A program made the position numbers and the translations under genes. A stretch of DNA of 64,000 bases from contig NZ_JAGFWR010000003.1 in NCBI RefSeq assembly GCF_017599305.1, forward strand, positions 372,001 to 436,000, read 5' to 3'. Position 1 is the stretch's first letter, and every line of letters starts with the position of its first letter. The notes beneath the pieces were generated by a model, which worked only from the letters and a program-made list of their open reading frames with translations, had not been told where the DNA came from and did no database searches. Positions 51,972 to 61,500 of the stretch are shown here, one piece after another. The DNA is from Micromonospora antibiotica. Lineage in GTDB: Bacteria; Actinomycetota; Actinomycetes; Mycobacteriales; Micromonosporaceae.

Positions 51972-53840
51972 TCAGGGCAGCCAGGACGCCTCCGCCGACG
52001 CCCGGGACGCCGCCTCCTCGTAGACCGCCAACGCCAGCCACGACGCGGCGAACGCCTGCCCGTCGTCGTCGGTGAGCCGCCCGAAGGCATCCCGGGGTCG
52101 GGCCCGGGCCGCCGATCCCATCGCGGCGAGCAGATGCGCGCCGAGGTCCAGGCGGGCCAGCCGCAGCTTCCGCTCCGTCGGGTCGGCCAACGCCTGGATC
52201 GCCCGGCCACCCGAGACGACCCGCTCCACCTGCCGGCGCAACGACTCCAGGGCGGGATCGCCGAGCCGGGGACGCGGCACGGCCGGGTCCGGGGCCGCGA
52301 GCCGGTCGGGCGGTGGCACCGCCGCAACGTCCGCCGTCCGGAGCTGGCTCGTGTGCAGCCGGTCGTAGCCGAGATCGGCGTGACCCGCCCAGCTCACCGG
52401 CAGGGTGATCCCCGGCCCGTCGTCGACCGGTCCCACGGCGAGCGCCTGGACGGTCGCCCGGCGGGTCGGATCGAGCCGACCCACCAGGCGCAGCCGCGCC
52501 CCCACCGCCTGCCCCAGCAGGCGCAGGTTGGCCCGGTGCGGCAGGGCGGCGTGCTCGTCGGCGACGGTCAGCGTCAGGACCGCCCCGTCGGCGGTGTCGA
52601 CCAGGACGGTGTGGTCGTGCCCACCCAGCACCCGTACGGTCAGGAAGAGCAGGTCGGCACCGGCCGGGCGCTCCGGCAGCGGCAGGGTCACCGCGCCGAA
52701 GGCCCGCCGGACCTGGTCGGGCAGGGGCTGCGCCCAGAGCCCGGCGAGGGGTTCCTCGGCCCAGCCCACCCCGGCGGCCCGCGCCGCCCGGACCGCCCGC
52801 CCGGCACCCAACTGCCCCGACTCCGAGGCGGTGCCGCCGGACACCACCAGCCCGGCCCGGGTGAGCTGCCGGTGGCTGAGCCCCGACTCGCCCACCGCCA
52901 CGGTCGCGTCACCCGCGCCGGCGGCCCGGCCCGCGTCACCCGGGGCGAGATCGGCGACCGTCCAGAGTCGACCGTCGCGGTCCGCCAGGTAGGTGACCAC
53001 CCCGGCGTACCCGGAATCGGCCACCATCGGGACCGTGCAGAGCCCGTACAGTCGCAGGCCGGCCTGCGGGTCGTAGGCCCGCCGGGCGGTGCCCAGCAAC
53101 GCGCCGAGGTCACCGGCCGGCGTCTCCCCACGCAGCCGGCGGGACACCGCCAGCAGCTCCCGCAGGTCGTCGGTCAGGTCGGCCAGCCGGTGCTGGGGTT
53201 CGCCCTCCCGGGCGGCCCGCAGCCCGGCCGCGACCCGGGTGCCGGCCGCGGCAGCCCGGTGCAGCCCGTTGGCCCGGGCCTCGTGCACAGCCCGCAGCAG
53301 GGCGGTCCGCAGCACCACCCCGCAGCCGACGATCCCCGCCCCGAGCACCGCCACGCTCACCTGCCACAGCCCGTCGGCGGCGGTCCGCTGCCGCCCGGTG
53401 GGCGCGGGCGGCGACCCGGCACCCTCCGCCACCGCGTCACCGGTCACCCCGGCGGGCGGTTCGGTGGCGCAAGCCGGATCGACGGGCCGGCCGGCGGCCG
53501 CGTCGTCCACCCGGGCCGCGTCGTTCATGGCGGCCGCGTCGTCCACCGGGGCCGCGTCGTCCACCGGGGCCAGGGCGAGCACCGCCATCCGGTGCAGGCA
53601 GTTCGGCGCGAGCAGGCAACTGCACCGGGCGTCGGCGGCGCGGCGCACCACCCCGTCGGCCGTCACCAGGGTCACCGTGGTCGCCTCGTCGACCCGGACC
53701 GTCGCCCCGCCGTCCGTGCCGGTGACCGGCCAGCCAGCGGCCCGGGCGACCGCGTCGTCGACCTTGCGGCGCAGCCGGGCGGGCAGCGCCTCCAGGGCCT
53801 CGGCCAGCACCGGCGCGGTCACCGGCGGCAGGCCGGTCAC
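51972..53840 (-). CDS. SWIM zinc-finger protein (YehQ-like)
   Basis: A 622-residue protein. The GTG at 53840 overlaps the upstream stop codon by GTGA. The N-terminal SWIM motif is C73-S-C75-x5-C81-L-H83, a zinc-binding element thought to contact DNA or protein. A low-complexity DDAA segment is encoded by an 18-bp tandem repeat at 53500-53571. The rest, about 200-622, has no other recognised domain, with repeated LTRAGLVVSGG and Arg/Leu-rich segments. It is the last gene of the MoxR-VWA operon. SWIM proteins recur beside MoxR and VWA genes, as in E. coli yehLMPQ; the function is unknown. Confidence 0.85.
   Translation of the reverse strand: MTGLPPVTAPVLAEALEALPARLRRKVDDAVARAAGWPVTGTDGGATVRVDEATTVTLVTADGVVRRAADARCSCLLAPNCLHRMAVLALAPVDDAAPVDDAAAMNDAARVDDAAAGRPVDPACATEPPAGVTGDAVAEGAGSPPAPTGRQRTAADGLWQVSVAVLGAGIVGCGVVLRTALLRAVHEARANGLHRAAAAGTRVAAGLRAAREGEPQHRLADLTDDLRELLAVSRRLRGETPAGDLGALLGTARRAYDPQAGLRLYGLCTVPMVADSGYAGVVTYLADRDGRLWTVADLAPGDAGRAAGAGDATVAVGESGLSHRQLTRAGLVVSGGTASESGQLGAGRAVRAARAAGVGWAEEPLAGLWAQPLPDQVRRAFGAVTLPLPERPAGADLLFLTVRVLGGHDHTVLVDTADGAVLTLTVADEHAALPHRANLRLLGQAVGARLRLVGRLDPTRRATVQALAVGPVDDGPGITLPVSWAGHADLGYDRLHTSQLRTADVAAVPPPDRLAAPDPAVPRPRLGDPALESLRRQVERVVSGGRAIQALADPTERKLRLARLDLGAHLLAAMGSAARARPRDAFGRLTDDDGQAFAASWLALAVYEEAASRASAEASWLP
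53500..53571 (-). repeat. 18-bp coding minisatellite, four copies
   Basis: GCGTCGTCCACCGGGGCC and variants (the second copy most diverged) encode a DDAA-rich spacer after the SWIM motif. Confidence 0.85.
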
Positions 53841-56800
53841 CGCCGCACCTGCTCGCCGACCCACCGGGCCAGCTCCAGCGGGCTCAACGCGGCGACCGGC
53901 ATCCCCGCCGCGACCAGCTGACCCGCCGCTGCGACCGAGTAGCGGGGACGGCCGGTGTCGTCCAGGCTGGCACAGCCCAGCACCTGACAGCCCGCCTCCA
54001 CCAACGCCCGGGTCTCGGCCAGCAGACCACCCATCGGGTACCCCTCCTCGAAGTCGCTGATCACCACCACCATCGTCCGCTGCGGCACGGTGACCAGGGA
54101 CCGGGCGTAGCGCAGCCCGGCCGCGATGTGCGTGCCCCCGCCGACGCTGACCTCCAACAGCAGGGCCAGCGGGTCGTCCACCCGCTCGGTCAGGTCCACC
54201 ACCTCGGTGGAGAAGGCGACGAAGTGCGTGCTCAGCGCCGGGACACCGGCCAGCACCGCGGCGGTGAGCGCCGACCAGATCACCGACTCCTCCATCGAGC
54301 CGGAGACGTCGACGACGAGCACCAGCCGCCAGTCGACCCCCCGGCGGGCCCGGGTGCGGAACACCGGCCGCTCCGGCACCAGCGTCACCCGGCCCTGCCC
54401 GTCGCGGCGGGCGGTGGTCAGGTTGGCGCGCAGCGTCCGGGGCAGGTCCAGCGGGCCGCCCGGCCGGTAGGTGGGGCGGGGGGTCGTCAACCCGGTCAAC
54501 GCCGGGCGCAGCCGGGCGGCCAACTGCCGGGTCAGCTCCGCCACGATCCGGGCCACCAGCGGGCGCAGCCGCGCCACCGTGGACTCCGGCAGGCCACCGG
54601 CGAGGGTGAGCACGTCACGGAGCAGCTCGACCGACGGGCGGACCGCCGCCGGGTCCAGTTCGGTGACCGCGTCCAGCCGCCCCGCCTCCACCGCCCGGGC
54701 CAGCACCTCCTCGCGCACCCCGGGGCCGAACAGGGCGGACAGTTCCTGCGCCCACTCCCGTACGCCGGGGAAGGACGCCTCCCGGCCGGCGCGACCGGCC
54801 GCCTCGGCACCGGCCCCCTCACCCCGGCCGGCCCCGTACAGCTCGTCGAGCGCGGTGGCGTAGCGGCGGGCGCGCGGCCCGACCCGGGTCGACTCCCGGC
54901 CGAGCACCAGCCGCCACCGGTCCACTGTCGACAACCCACCGGCCGGGGTACGCCGGGCGGCCGGCCGCGTCGCGTCGGTGACCGTCGGCGGCTGCGGCGA
55001 CGGGTCCGCCGGCTCGGCGGCGAGCAGACCCTGCGCCAGGAGCGCCCGGCGGCCCGCCGCGTCGGCGTGCAGCCGGACCAGCAGGGCGTCCGGGTCGTCG
55101 AGCACCGCGACGTCGGCGGCTGGGCCGGTGTCGTCCAGTCGTTCCCGGACCGCGTCCAGCAGCCGGTCCCGCCCGGCCGGGCTGACCACGTGGAAGCCGG
55201 CGCGCAGCGCCGGCAGCCGGGTGAGGAACTCCTCGTCGGGCAGGGTCTCGACCCGTTCCAGGAGCCCGTCGAGCACCTCGTCGCTGGCCCGCAGCAGCGG
55301 TTCGGCGACGACCAGCAACCCGGTCAGGTGGCCCTGCAGCTGCTGGCGTCCGGTGGGCGTCGTCGCGGTGTCCAGCCAGGACGTGACGAGCCGCCCGTAG
55401 GCGGCCGGCTCCCGCAGGCCCAGCAGGACCTGGACCGCCCCGGCGGCGGCGGCCATCAGCGGCGAACCCCCGGTGGCGAGCCGGGCCAGGCAGTCGGCCA
55501 GGCGCAGCCCCGCCCCGGCGGCGTCGGCCCGCTGGGCGAGCGTTGCCAACGCCTCCGCGTCGGAAACGTCCTCGGCGCCGAGCAGCCCGTCGACCTGCCG
55601 GACCGCCGCGCTCTCCAACGCCTCGACGACCCGGCCCAGTTCGTCCGCCGGCAGCGCCGACGTGCCCGGGAGGTGGCCGAGGCGCAACCGGTCGAGCAGC
55701 GCCAACGCGGCGACCAGTTCACCGAGGGTGCCCTCGGCCGGTACGGTGACCGCCACCTCGGCGAGCCGGCGGGCGGCCAACCCGGCCAGGTCGCACCGGG
55801 CGGCGTCCTCCAGCCCGGCGATCAGGGCGGTCACCGTCGGTCCGTCCTCGGCCCGCTCCCGCCGTCGCCGCTGCACCAACGCACCCTCAGCGGCCTGGCC
55901 GAGGGTCACCCCGTGCAGCCCGGCCACCTCGATGGTCGCCTCGGTCCGGGGCGACCACTCCACCCGCCAGCGGGTGGTGACCGGGTCGACCCCGCCGACC
56001 CCCGTGCCGGCGACCGGCGTGGCGTAGCCGACGCCACAGACCGTCAGCCGGTGCAGGGTGATCTCCCGCCGCCGGTCCAGCGGCGAACGCAGCGGGTCCA
56101 ACCGCAGCTCCCTGGCCGGGTCGCCGGCCCCGGGCAGTCGCAACCGGGCCAGCAGTTCCCGCACCGCCGGGGCCAGCCCGGAGCGGGGGGCACCGGGGGC
56201 CAGCGCGCCGCGCCGGTCCCCGACGAGTACCTCCTCCATCGCGCGGGCCACCGCCCGACCCCGACCGAGCACCTCGCCGTGGGCCAACACGCTCTGGATC
56301 GCCTCGACCAGTTCACCCCGGCCCGGTGCGGGCAGGCCGCGCATTCGGGCCAGGTCGAGGGCGAGCCGGACCGTCTCCCGGGCCTCGCCGGGACCGGCCG
56401 GGTGGCCGGCCCGGCGGATCGCCGCGCAGACGGCCACCACGGCGGCGGTCGTGGCCGACTCGACCGCGGCGGGGTCGCCGGCGGCGGTGAGGACCGACTG
56501 CTGCCACTGCGGATCGCGGATGCCCGCCGGATAGCCCGACCGGGCGTCGAGCAACCCGAACGTGTACGGCACCAGCGACGTCACCACCGACGACGCACCG
56601 GCCGGGCCGGCCCGGGACGGGGCCGGCGCACCGGTCAGCAGCGCCGGGGCGTGGAACGCGCCGACCAGGGCGGCGACCCGACGTTGCCCCGCCTCCGCCA
56701 GGCACTGCCGCATCCGTGCCTCCCGCCGCAGGTCGAGGGGGGACACCCCGGTCCCCCGTTCGGCGTCGGCCCGCATCGCCCAGCCGACCGCGAGCGCCGC

Positions 56801-57388
56801 CCGGCGTACCGCCTCCGGGTCGGCGCCCGGGGCGCGGGCCTCGACCGACCGGTCCCACAGGTCCTCGTCGGCCCGCCCGCTGCCCGGCGCGCGCAGCGCG
56901 TCGGCGAACGACACGCCCGGCGCCGGGGCGGCACCCGGCTCGCGTTCCCCCCAGGCCGCGTCCGCCAACGGCAGGTCACACGGTACGACCGGAACCCCGT
57001 TACGAGCGGCCCAGCGCACCGCGACCAGTTCCGGGGAGAAGTCGGCGAACGGGTAGAACGCCGGTCCCCCGCCCTCGCCGACCACCCCGGCCAGCGCCAC
57101 CGGGGCGGTGGTGGCCGGGTCGGCGAGCCACGGCAGCCACTCGCCGAGTTCCGGTGGGAGTTCCAGGAGCAGCACCTCGGGCCGGTACCCGGCCAGCAGC
57201 CGGGGCAGGGCCACCGCCAGCGCGGGCGAGTGGTGGCGTACCCCGATCAGGTAGGGCCGCCGGTGCCCGGCCAGCGCGGTGACCGCGACCGTGGGGTCGA
57301 CCGGTTCCGCCGGTGGCCCGGCGGGCACCTGCTCGGCGCGCGGCGACGGCGGCCCGGCCGGGGACGGCGGTTCAGTCGGCGAGGACAT
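53837..57388 (-). CDS. DUF5682-VWA fusion protein (YehM + YehP-like)
   Basis: A 1,183-residue protein; the ATG at 57388 overlaps the MoxR gene by 17 bp. The N-terminal part (about 40-700) is DUF5682-like: YLIGVRHHSPALAVALPRLL and VLLLELPPELGEWLPWLADP. The C-terminal VWA domain has a complete MIDAS: DVSGS (about residue 1026), a GGGTHIAAGL Thr and a VVVISDFEEG Asp, so metal-dependent protein binding is expected. VWA proteins partner with MoxR ATPases, here encoded next door, in assembling or remodelling protein complexes. In E. coli the two halves are separate genes. Confidence 0.85.
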   Translation of the reverse strand: MSSPTEPPSPAGPPSPRAEQVPAGPPAEPVDPTVAVTALAGHRRPYLIGVRHHSPALAVALPRLLAGYRPEVLLLELPPELGEWLPWLADPATTAPVALAGVVGEGGGPAFYPFADFSPELVAVRWAARNGVPVVPCDLPLADAAWGEREPGAAPAPGVSFADALRAPGSGRADEDLWDRSVEARAPGADPEAVRRAALAVGWAMRADAERGTGVSPLDLRREARMRQCLAEAGQRRVAALVGAFHAPALLTGAPAPSRAGPAGASSVVTSLVPYTFGLLDARSGYPAGIRDPQWQQSVLTAAGDPAAVESATTAAVVAVCAAIRRAGHPAGPGEARETVRLALDLARMRGLPAPGRGELVEAIQSVLAHGEVLGRGRAVARAMEEVLVGDRRGALAPGAPRSGLAPAVRELLARLRLPGAGDPARELRLDPLRSPLDRRREITLHRLTVCGVGYATPVAGTGVGGVDPVTTRWRVEWSPRTEATIEVAGLHGVTLGQAAEGALVQRRRRERAEDGPTVTALIAGLEDAARCDLAGLAARRLAEVAVTVPAEGTLGELVAALALLDRLRLGHLPGTSALPADELGRVVEALESAAVRQVDGLLGAEDVSDAEALATLAQRADAAGAGLRLADCLARLATGGSPLMAAAAGAVQVLLGLREPAAYGRLVTSWLDTATTPTGRQQLQGHLTGLLVVAEPLLRASDEVLDGLLERVETLPDEEFLTRLPALRAGFHVVSPAGRDRLLDAVRERLDDTGPAADVAVLDDPDALLVRLHADAAGRRALLAQGLLAAEPADPSPQPPTVTDATRPAARRTPAGGLSTVDRWRLVLGRESTRVGPRARRYATALDELYGAGRGEGAGAEAAGRAGREASFPGVREWAQELSALFGPGVREEVLARAVEAGRLDAVTELDPAAVRPSVELLRDVLTLAGGLPESTVARLRPLVARIVAELTRQLAARLRPALTGLTTPRPTYRPGGPLDLPRTLRANLTTARRDGQGRVTLVPERPVFRTRARRGVDWRLVLVVDVSGSMEESVIWSALTAAVLAGVPALSTHFVAFSTEVVDLTERVDDPLALLLEVSVGGGTHIAAGLRYARSLVTVPQRTMVVVISDFEEGYPMGGLLAETRALVEAGCQVLGCASLDDTGRPRYSVAAAGQLVAAGMPVAALSPLELARWVGEQVRR

Positions 57389-58535
57389 CGCGCAGTTCCC
57401 AGAGTTGCCGCCACAGCCGCGCACCGTCCTCGGCCCGTCGCCGCACCGCGCCGTCCCAGTAGCCGAGCAGCTTGGCCCCGTCGGCCGGGTCGTCCTTGCG
57501 GACCACGCCGAGCAGGTGCCCCGGCAGCAGCGACAACACGTCCCGGTCGCCGGGGAAGTAGGCCGCCGCCAGCGCCAGCGACGATGCGACCGCCACCGCC
57601 TCGGCGGTGCTCATCACGGTGGAGGGCCGTTCCACCTCCCAGCCCTCGACCGACCGACCCGCGCGCAGATCCCGGAACGCGGTGACCAGGGCCTCCAGCA
57701 CGGCCTCGTCGACCGCGAAGGGGGCCTGCACCCGCTCCAGCGTGGCGCGGGCCTGCCGCTGCACCAGGGCGATCTCCTGGGCCAGGTCACCGATGGGGCC
57801 GACGGTCTCGAAGTTGAACCGGCGCTTGAGCGCCGCCGACATCTCCGACACCCCCCGGTCACGCAGGTTGGCGGTGGCGATCAGCGTGAACCCGGGCGCG
57901 GCGGGGACGGTGGCGTCGGCGGTGCCGGACAGCTCGGGCACCGCGATCCGCCGGTCGGACAGGATGGACACCAGCGCGTCCTGGACCTCCGGCAGGCAGC
58001 GGGTGATCTCCTCCACCCGGGCCACCGCGCCGGTACGCATCGCGGACAGGATCGGCGACGGCACCAGCGCGGCGGCGCTCGGCCCGTGTGCGAGCAGCAG
58101 CGCGTAGTTCCAGCCGTAGCGGAGCTGGTCCTCGGTGGTGCCAGCGGTGCCCTGCACGACCAGTTCGCTGCTGCCGCAGATCGCGGCGGACAGCAGCTCC
58201 GACAGCATCGACTTGGCGGTGCCCGGTTCGCCGACGAGCAGCAGGCCCCGCTCCCCGGCGAGGGTGACGACGCAGCGTTCGACCAGTGCCCGTTCCCCGA
58301 CGAACTTGGCGGCCACGGTCAGGGTGCGGGGCAGGTCGTCGCGGCGGGCCTGTCGGGGCAGTTCCAGCGGGACACCGGCGCTGCCGACGATGAACGTGAC
58401 GACGGCACGGGGGGTCAACCGCCAGCCCGGCGGCCGGGCCCCGTCGTCGTACGCGGCGAGGAACGCCAGCTCGGTGGCGTGGGCGTGTTCGGCCGGCTCG
58501 ACCTGACGCGCCGTCGGGGTGGTCGTGGTGGTCAT
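57372..58535 (-). CDS. MoxR-family AAA+ ATPase (YehL-like)
   Basis: A 387-residue ATPase. The ATG at 58535 overlaps the previous stop codon (ATGA). Walker A is GEPGTAKSM (about 102-110). The Walker B region is in ARVEEITRCLPEVQDALVSIL, where VEEIT replaces the usual hhDEh. Sensor 1 is FTLIATANLRD, and the Arg finger region is SAALKRRFNFETV. MoxR ATPases act as chaperones with VWA partners; the VWA gene follows and overlaps it. Confidence 0.9.
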   Translation of the reverse strand: MTTTTTPTARQVEPAEHAHATELAFLAAYDDGARPPGWRLTPRAVVTFIVGSAGVPLELPRQARRDDLPRTLTVAAKFVGERALVERCVVTLAGERGLLLVGEPGTAKSMLSELLSAAICGSSELVVQGTAGTTEDQLRYGWNYALLLAHGPSAAALVPSPILSAMRTGAVARVEEITRCLPEVQDALVSILSDRRIAVPELSGTADATVPAAPGFTLIATANLRDRGVSEMSAALKRRFNFETVGPIGDLAQEIALVQRQARATLERVQAPFAVDEAVLEALVTAFRDLRAGRSVEGWEVERPSTVMSTAEAVAVASSLALAAAYFPGDRDVLSLLPGHLLGVVRKDDPADGAKLLGYWDGAVRRRAEDGARLWRQLWELRDVLAD

Positions 58536-61500
58536 CGGCGGCCTTCCGTAACGAGATCGTCGAAGCGGGGTGCGTCGCCGTCGCGCAGCCGGGCCCAGGC
58601 GAGCGCGAACAGGCGGGGCGCGGGGGCGACCGGGGAGACGATGCCCAACGCGGTCACGCCACCCTCGCCCCCGATCAGCAGCGGGAGTTTCCACCGTTCC
58701 AGCGGCAGCAGCGGCGCCTTGAGCGCCAACCAGCCGCCGGGCAGGAACAGCGACCGCCCGGCCCGGGGCCGTTTCGCCACCACGACGTGCCCGGTCGCGG
58801 CCAACTCGGCGCGGGCCGCCTTGAGTCGGGCCGGCTTCCAGCCGGTCCACCGGGCGACGTTGCGGTCGGTCGGGTCGGGCAGGGCGAGCAGTTGCAGGTA
58901 GAGCGCCGCCGCGTCGGCACCCAGCCCGAGCGTCGTGGCGACCGTGGCGACCAGTTCAGGGGCGGACCGGGTCGGGTCCTGCGCGAAGCCGTCATCCATC
59001 GCCGGGACGACGTGCGACACCACCTCGGTGAGCTGGCCGCCGACCAGCGCCCGCAGCGCCGCGAGCAGCTGCTCGTTGACGTGGTCGAGGCGGGCCCGCA
59101 GCACGGCCACCGCCGGATCGTCCGTTCCGGACAGCCGGGACGGGTACAACCGGACCCGGTGCCAGCGGTCGGTCGGCGGGATCAGCACCGGGCCGACCTC
59201 GGTGCCGGCCGGGCCGGTCGTCACCGGCAGGCCGAACGCGGCGGTGAACGCCGGCAGCTTCGTGCCGTCGACGTGCCCGACGAAGATGGTGAAGCCGGGG
59301 TCGGCCAACCGCTGCCGGGCCAGGTCGGCGGCGACCGGCAGCGCCGCCCGGATCGGGTCGTCGACGGCCAGGTGGTACGCCAGCCACGGCAGCGTCCTGG
59401 TGAGCGCGATCAGCGCGTCGTCGTCGTCGACACCGGTGTCGGACCCGGCCAACCACCGGCCGGTGGCCGCGTTGGCGACCCAGTGGAGCACCGTCGAGGC
59501 CGGGAGCGGGCTGGTCACCCCGGCCTTGTCCACTCCGACGATCAACTCGTCGGACACGGGTCGCCGTGGCCCGTGCCGCCGCACCCACTCCTGAACGATC
59601 AGATCCTGCCGGGGCCCGTCGACCCACAGCCGCGCCGGGTCCTCGGGGATCAGCCGTCCGAGCAGGTTGGCGAAGACCTGCCGGCCGCGACCGCCGGTGC
59701 CCCAGAACCGGGCCGCCGCCGCGGGGACGGCCGGGTCGGGCAGTTCCAGGACGGTCAGCAGTTCGGCGGGGGCCCTCTCCCACACGAGCCGGGGCAGGCC
59801 CGCCAGCAGCAGCACCGCCTCGGCGTAGCTCATGCCCGCCGCGTCGGACAGGGTGCGGGCCCACTCCGGCTGCCACTCCATCGGCTCGTTGGCCCGGGCG
59901 AGCCGGACGAACTCGTCGATCCGCTGCGGCGTGACGTCACCGGTCGGCAGGATCCGCTCCTCGGTGATCCGGAAGCCGGACACCGCCGAGAACCGTCCGG
60001 TCGGCGTCCAGTCGAGCACGTCGAGTTCACGGTCGTCGGTGTCGACGGCGAGCACCAGCAACCGCCGGCCGGCCTCGGTCAGCACCTGTCCCCGGACGTG
60101 GTCGAGCGGCTGGTTGCCGTCGGCGACCAGGGTGACCCGCCGCAGTCGGCTGCCCGGGGCGAGGAGCCCGGAACGGGCGCACACCTCCAGCAGCGTCAGC
60201 AGCGCCTCACGGACCTCGGACAGACAGATCGGGGCCACCGCCCGGTACATCGCGGCCGGCAGCACCCCCAGCAGGTCGAACCAGTCGAGGTCACCGTCCA
60301 GCTGGACCCGGGCGGCAGGCGTCGGGTCGGTGCCGGTGAGCGCGGCACCCGCGCGGGAGATCAGCCGCAGGGAGCTGTCCTCCGCGGCGTAGCAGTACTG
60401 GATCAGCCCGGCGAGCCCTTCAGAGAGCAGCCGGTCGACCGCCGGCGACCCGGCCGGGGCCTCCTGCGCGGGCAGCGCGTTGTCCTGCTCGCCGTCGAGC
60501 ACGGCGGCCAGCGTCCGCAGCCGCGTCACCTGCTCGGCGGCCCGGGTGACGAGCCCGGCGACCCCGGCGACGAGGGCGGGCGCGGTGAGCTGCGGCAGGT
60601 GCCGGCCGACCAGGGCACGCACCTGGGCGGCGTCCAGCCCGGCCGCCTCGGCCAGCAGGGCGCCGGCCTGCGCGTCGGTGACGCCGCGCAGCGCCGCCGA
60701 GCCGGCCTCGTCGCGGGGTCGCAGGAAGTGCCAGTACTCCGCCGGCGGCACCAGCCGGCTGCCGGCGGCGAAGGCGGACCGCTCACCACCGGCCGGGTAG
60801 CGCCCGAGCAGGAAGCCGTCCTCGGCGCAGAGCAGCAGCTCGCCGTTCGCGCCCCGGCCACCGTGCAGCAGTCCGAAGGTGGTGTCCGCGCCGGGGAATT
60901 GCACCGCCGCCGCGAGCCTGCCGTCGGAGGCATCCGCCGGCAGGGCGAAGGACCGCCCGTTCACGGCTTCGCCGGACCAGCCGCCGTCCGCCCCGCGCCG
61001 CACCCGCCAGCCGGCGAGCCCGTCGGCGCGGCCCAGCGGACTGTCGGACGACTCGGTGGGGCGCAGCCAGGACGCGCCGGCGTCGAGGGGTCGACCGTCG
61101 ACGGTGCCGTCCTCGAAGAACGTCGGCCGGGAGAACCGTCCACGCTCGCCCGTCGTGGGGTCGTACTCCTGCCAGCCCAGCGGGTGGTCGGCGGCGCGTA
61201 GCCAGTAGGTGGTGCCGTCGCTGATGACCCGGCCACCGGTCCGCTCGGCCCGGTCGCCGACCCGCAACGGACGCCGCCCCATGGTGCGCCCGCCGCCGGG
61301 CAGCGGCAGCGACAGCTGGGGGTAGGTGGTGAAGGCGTCGTCGGCGAGGGTGAAGACGTCGTCCGGGGTGCCGCTCCAGTAGGCGGCCCGGTCCCGGCCC
61401 CGGTCCCAGCAGACCAGCAGTTGCCCGTCGACGTGGCGCAGCACCAGCCGCCAGCGGTACCGGTTCTCCCCGGCCGGGATCCGCATCAGGTGTTCCTGCT

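Noticed and set aside
54128-57685. 1,185-codon plus-strand open frame opposite the DUF5682-VWA gene
   Set aside because: Low-complexity translation, no ribosome site; the minus-strand frame carries the MIDAS and DUF5682 motifs.
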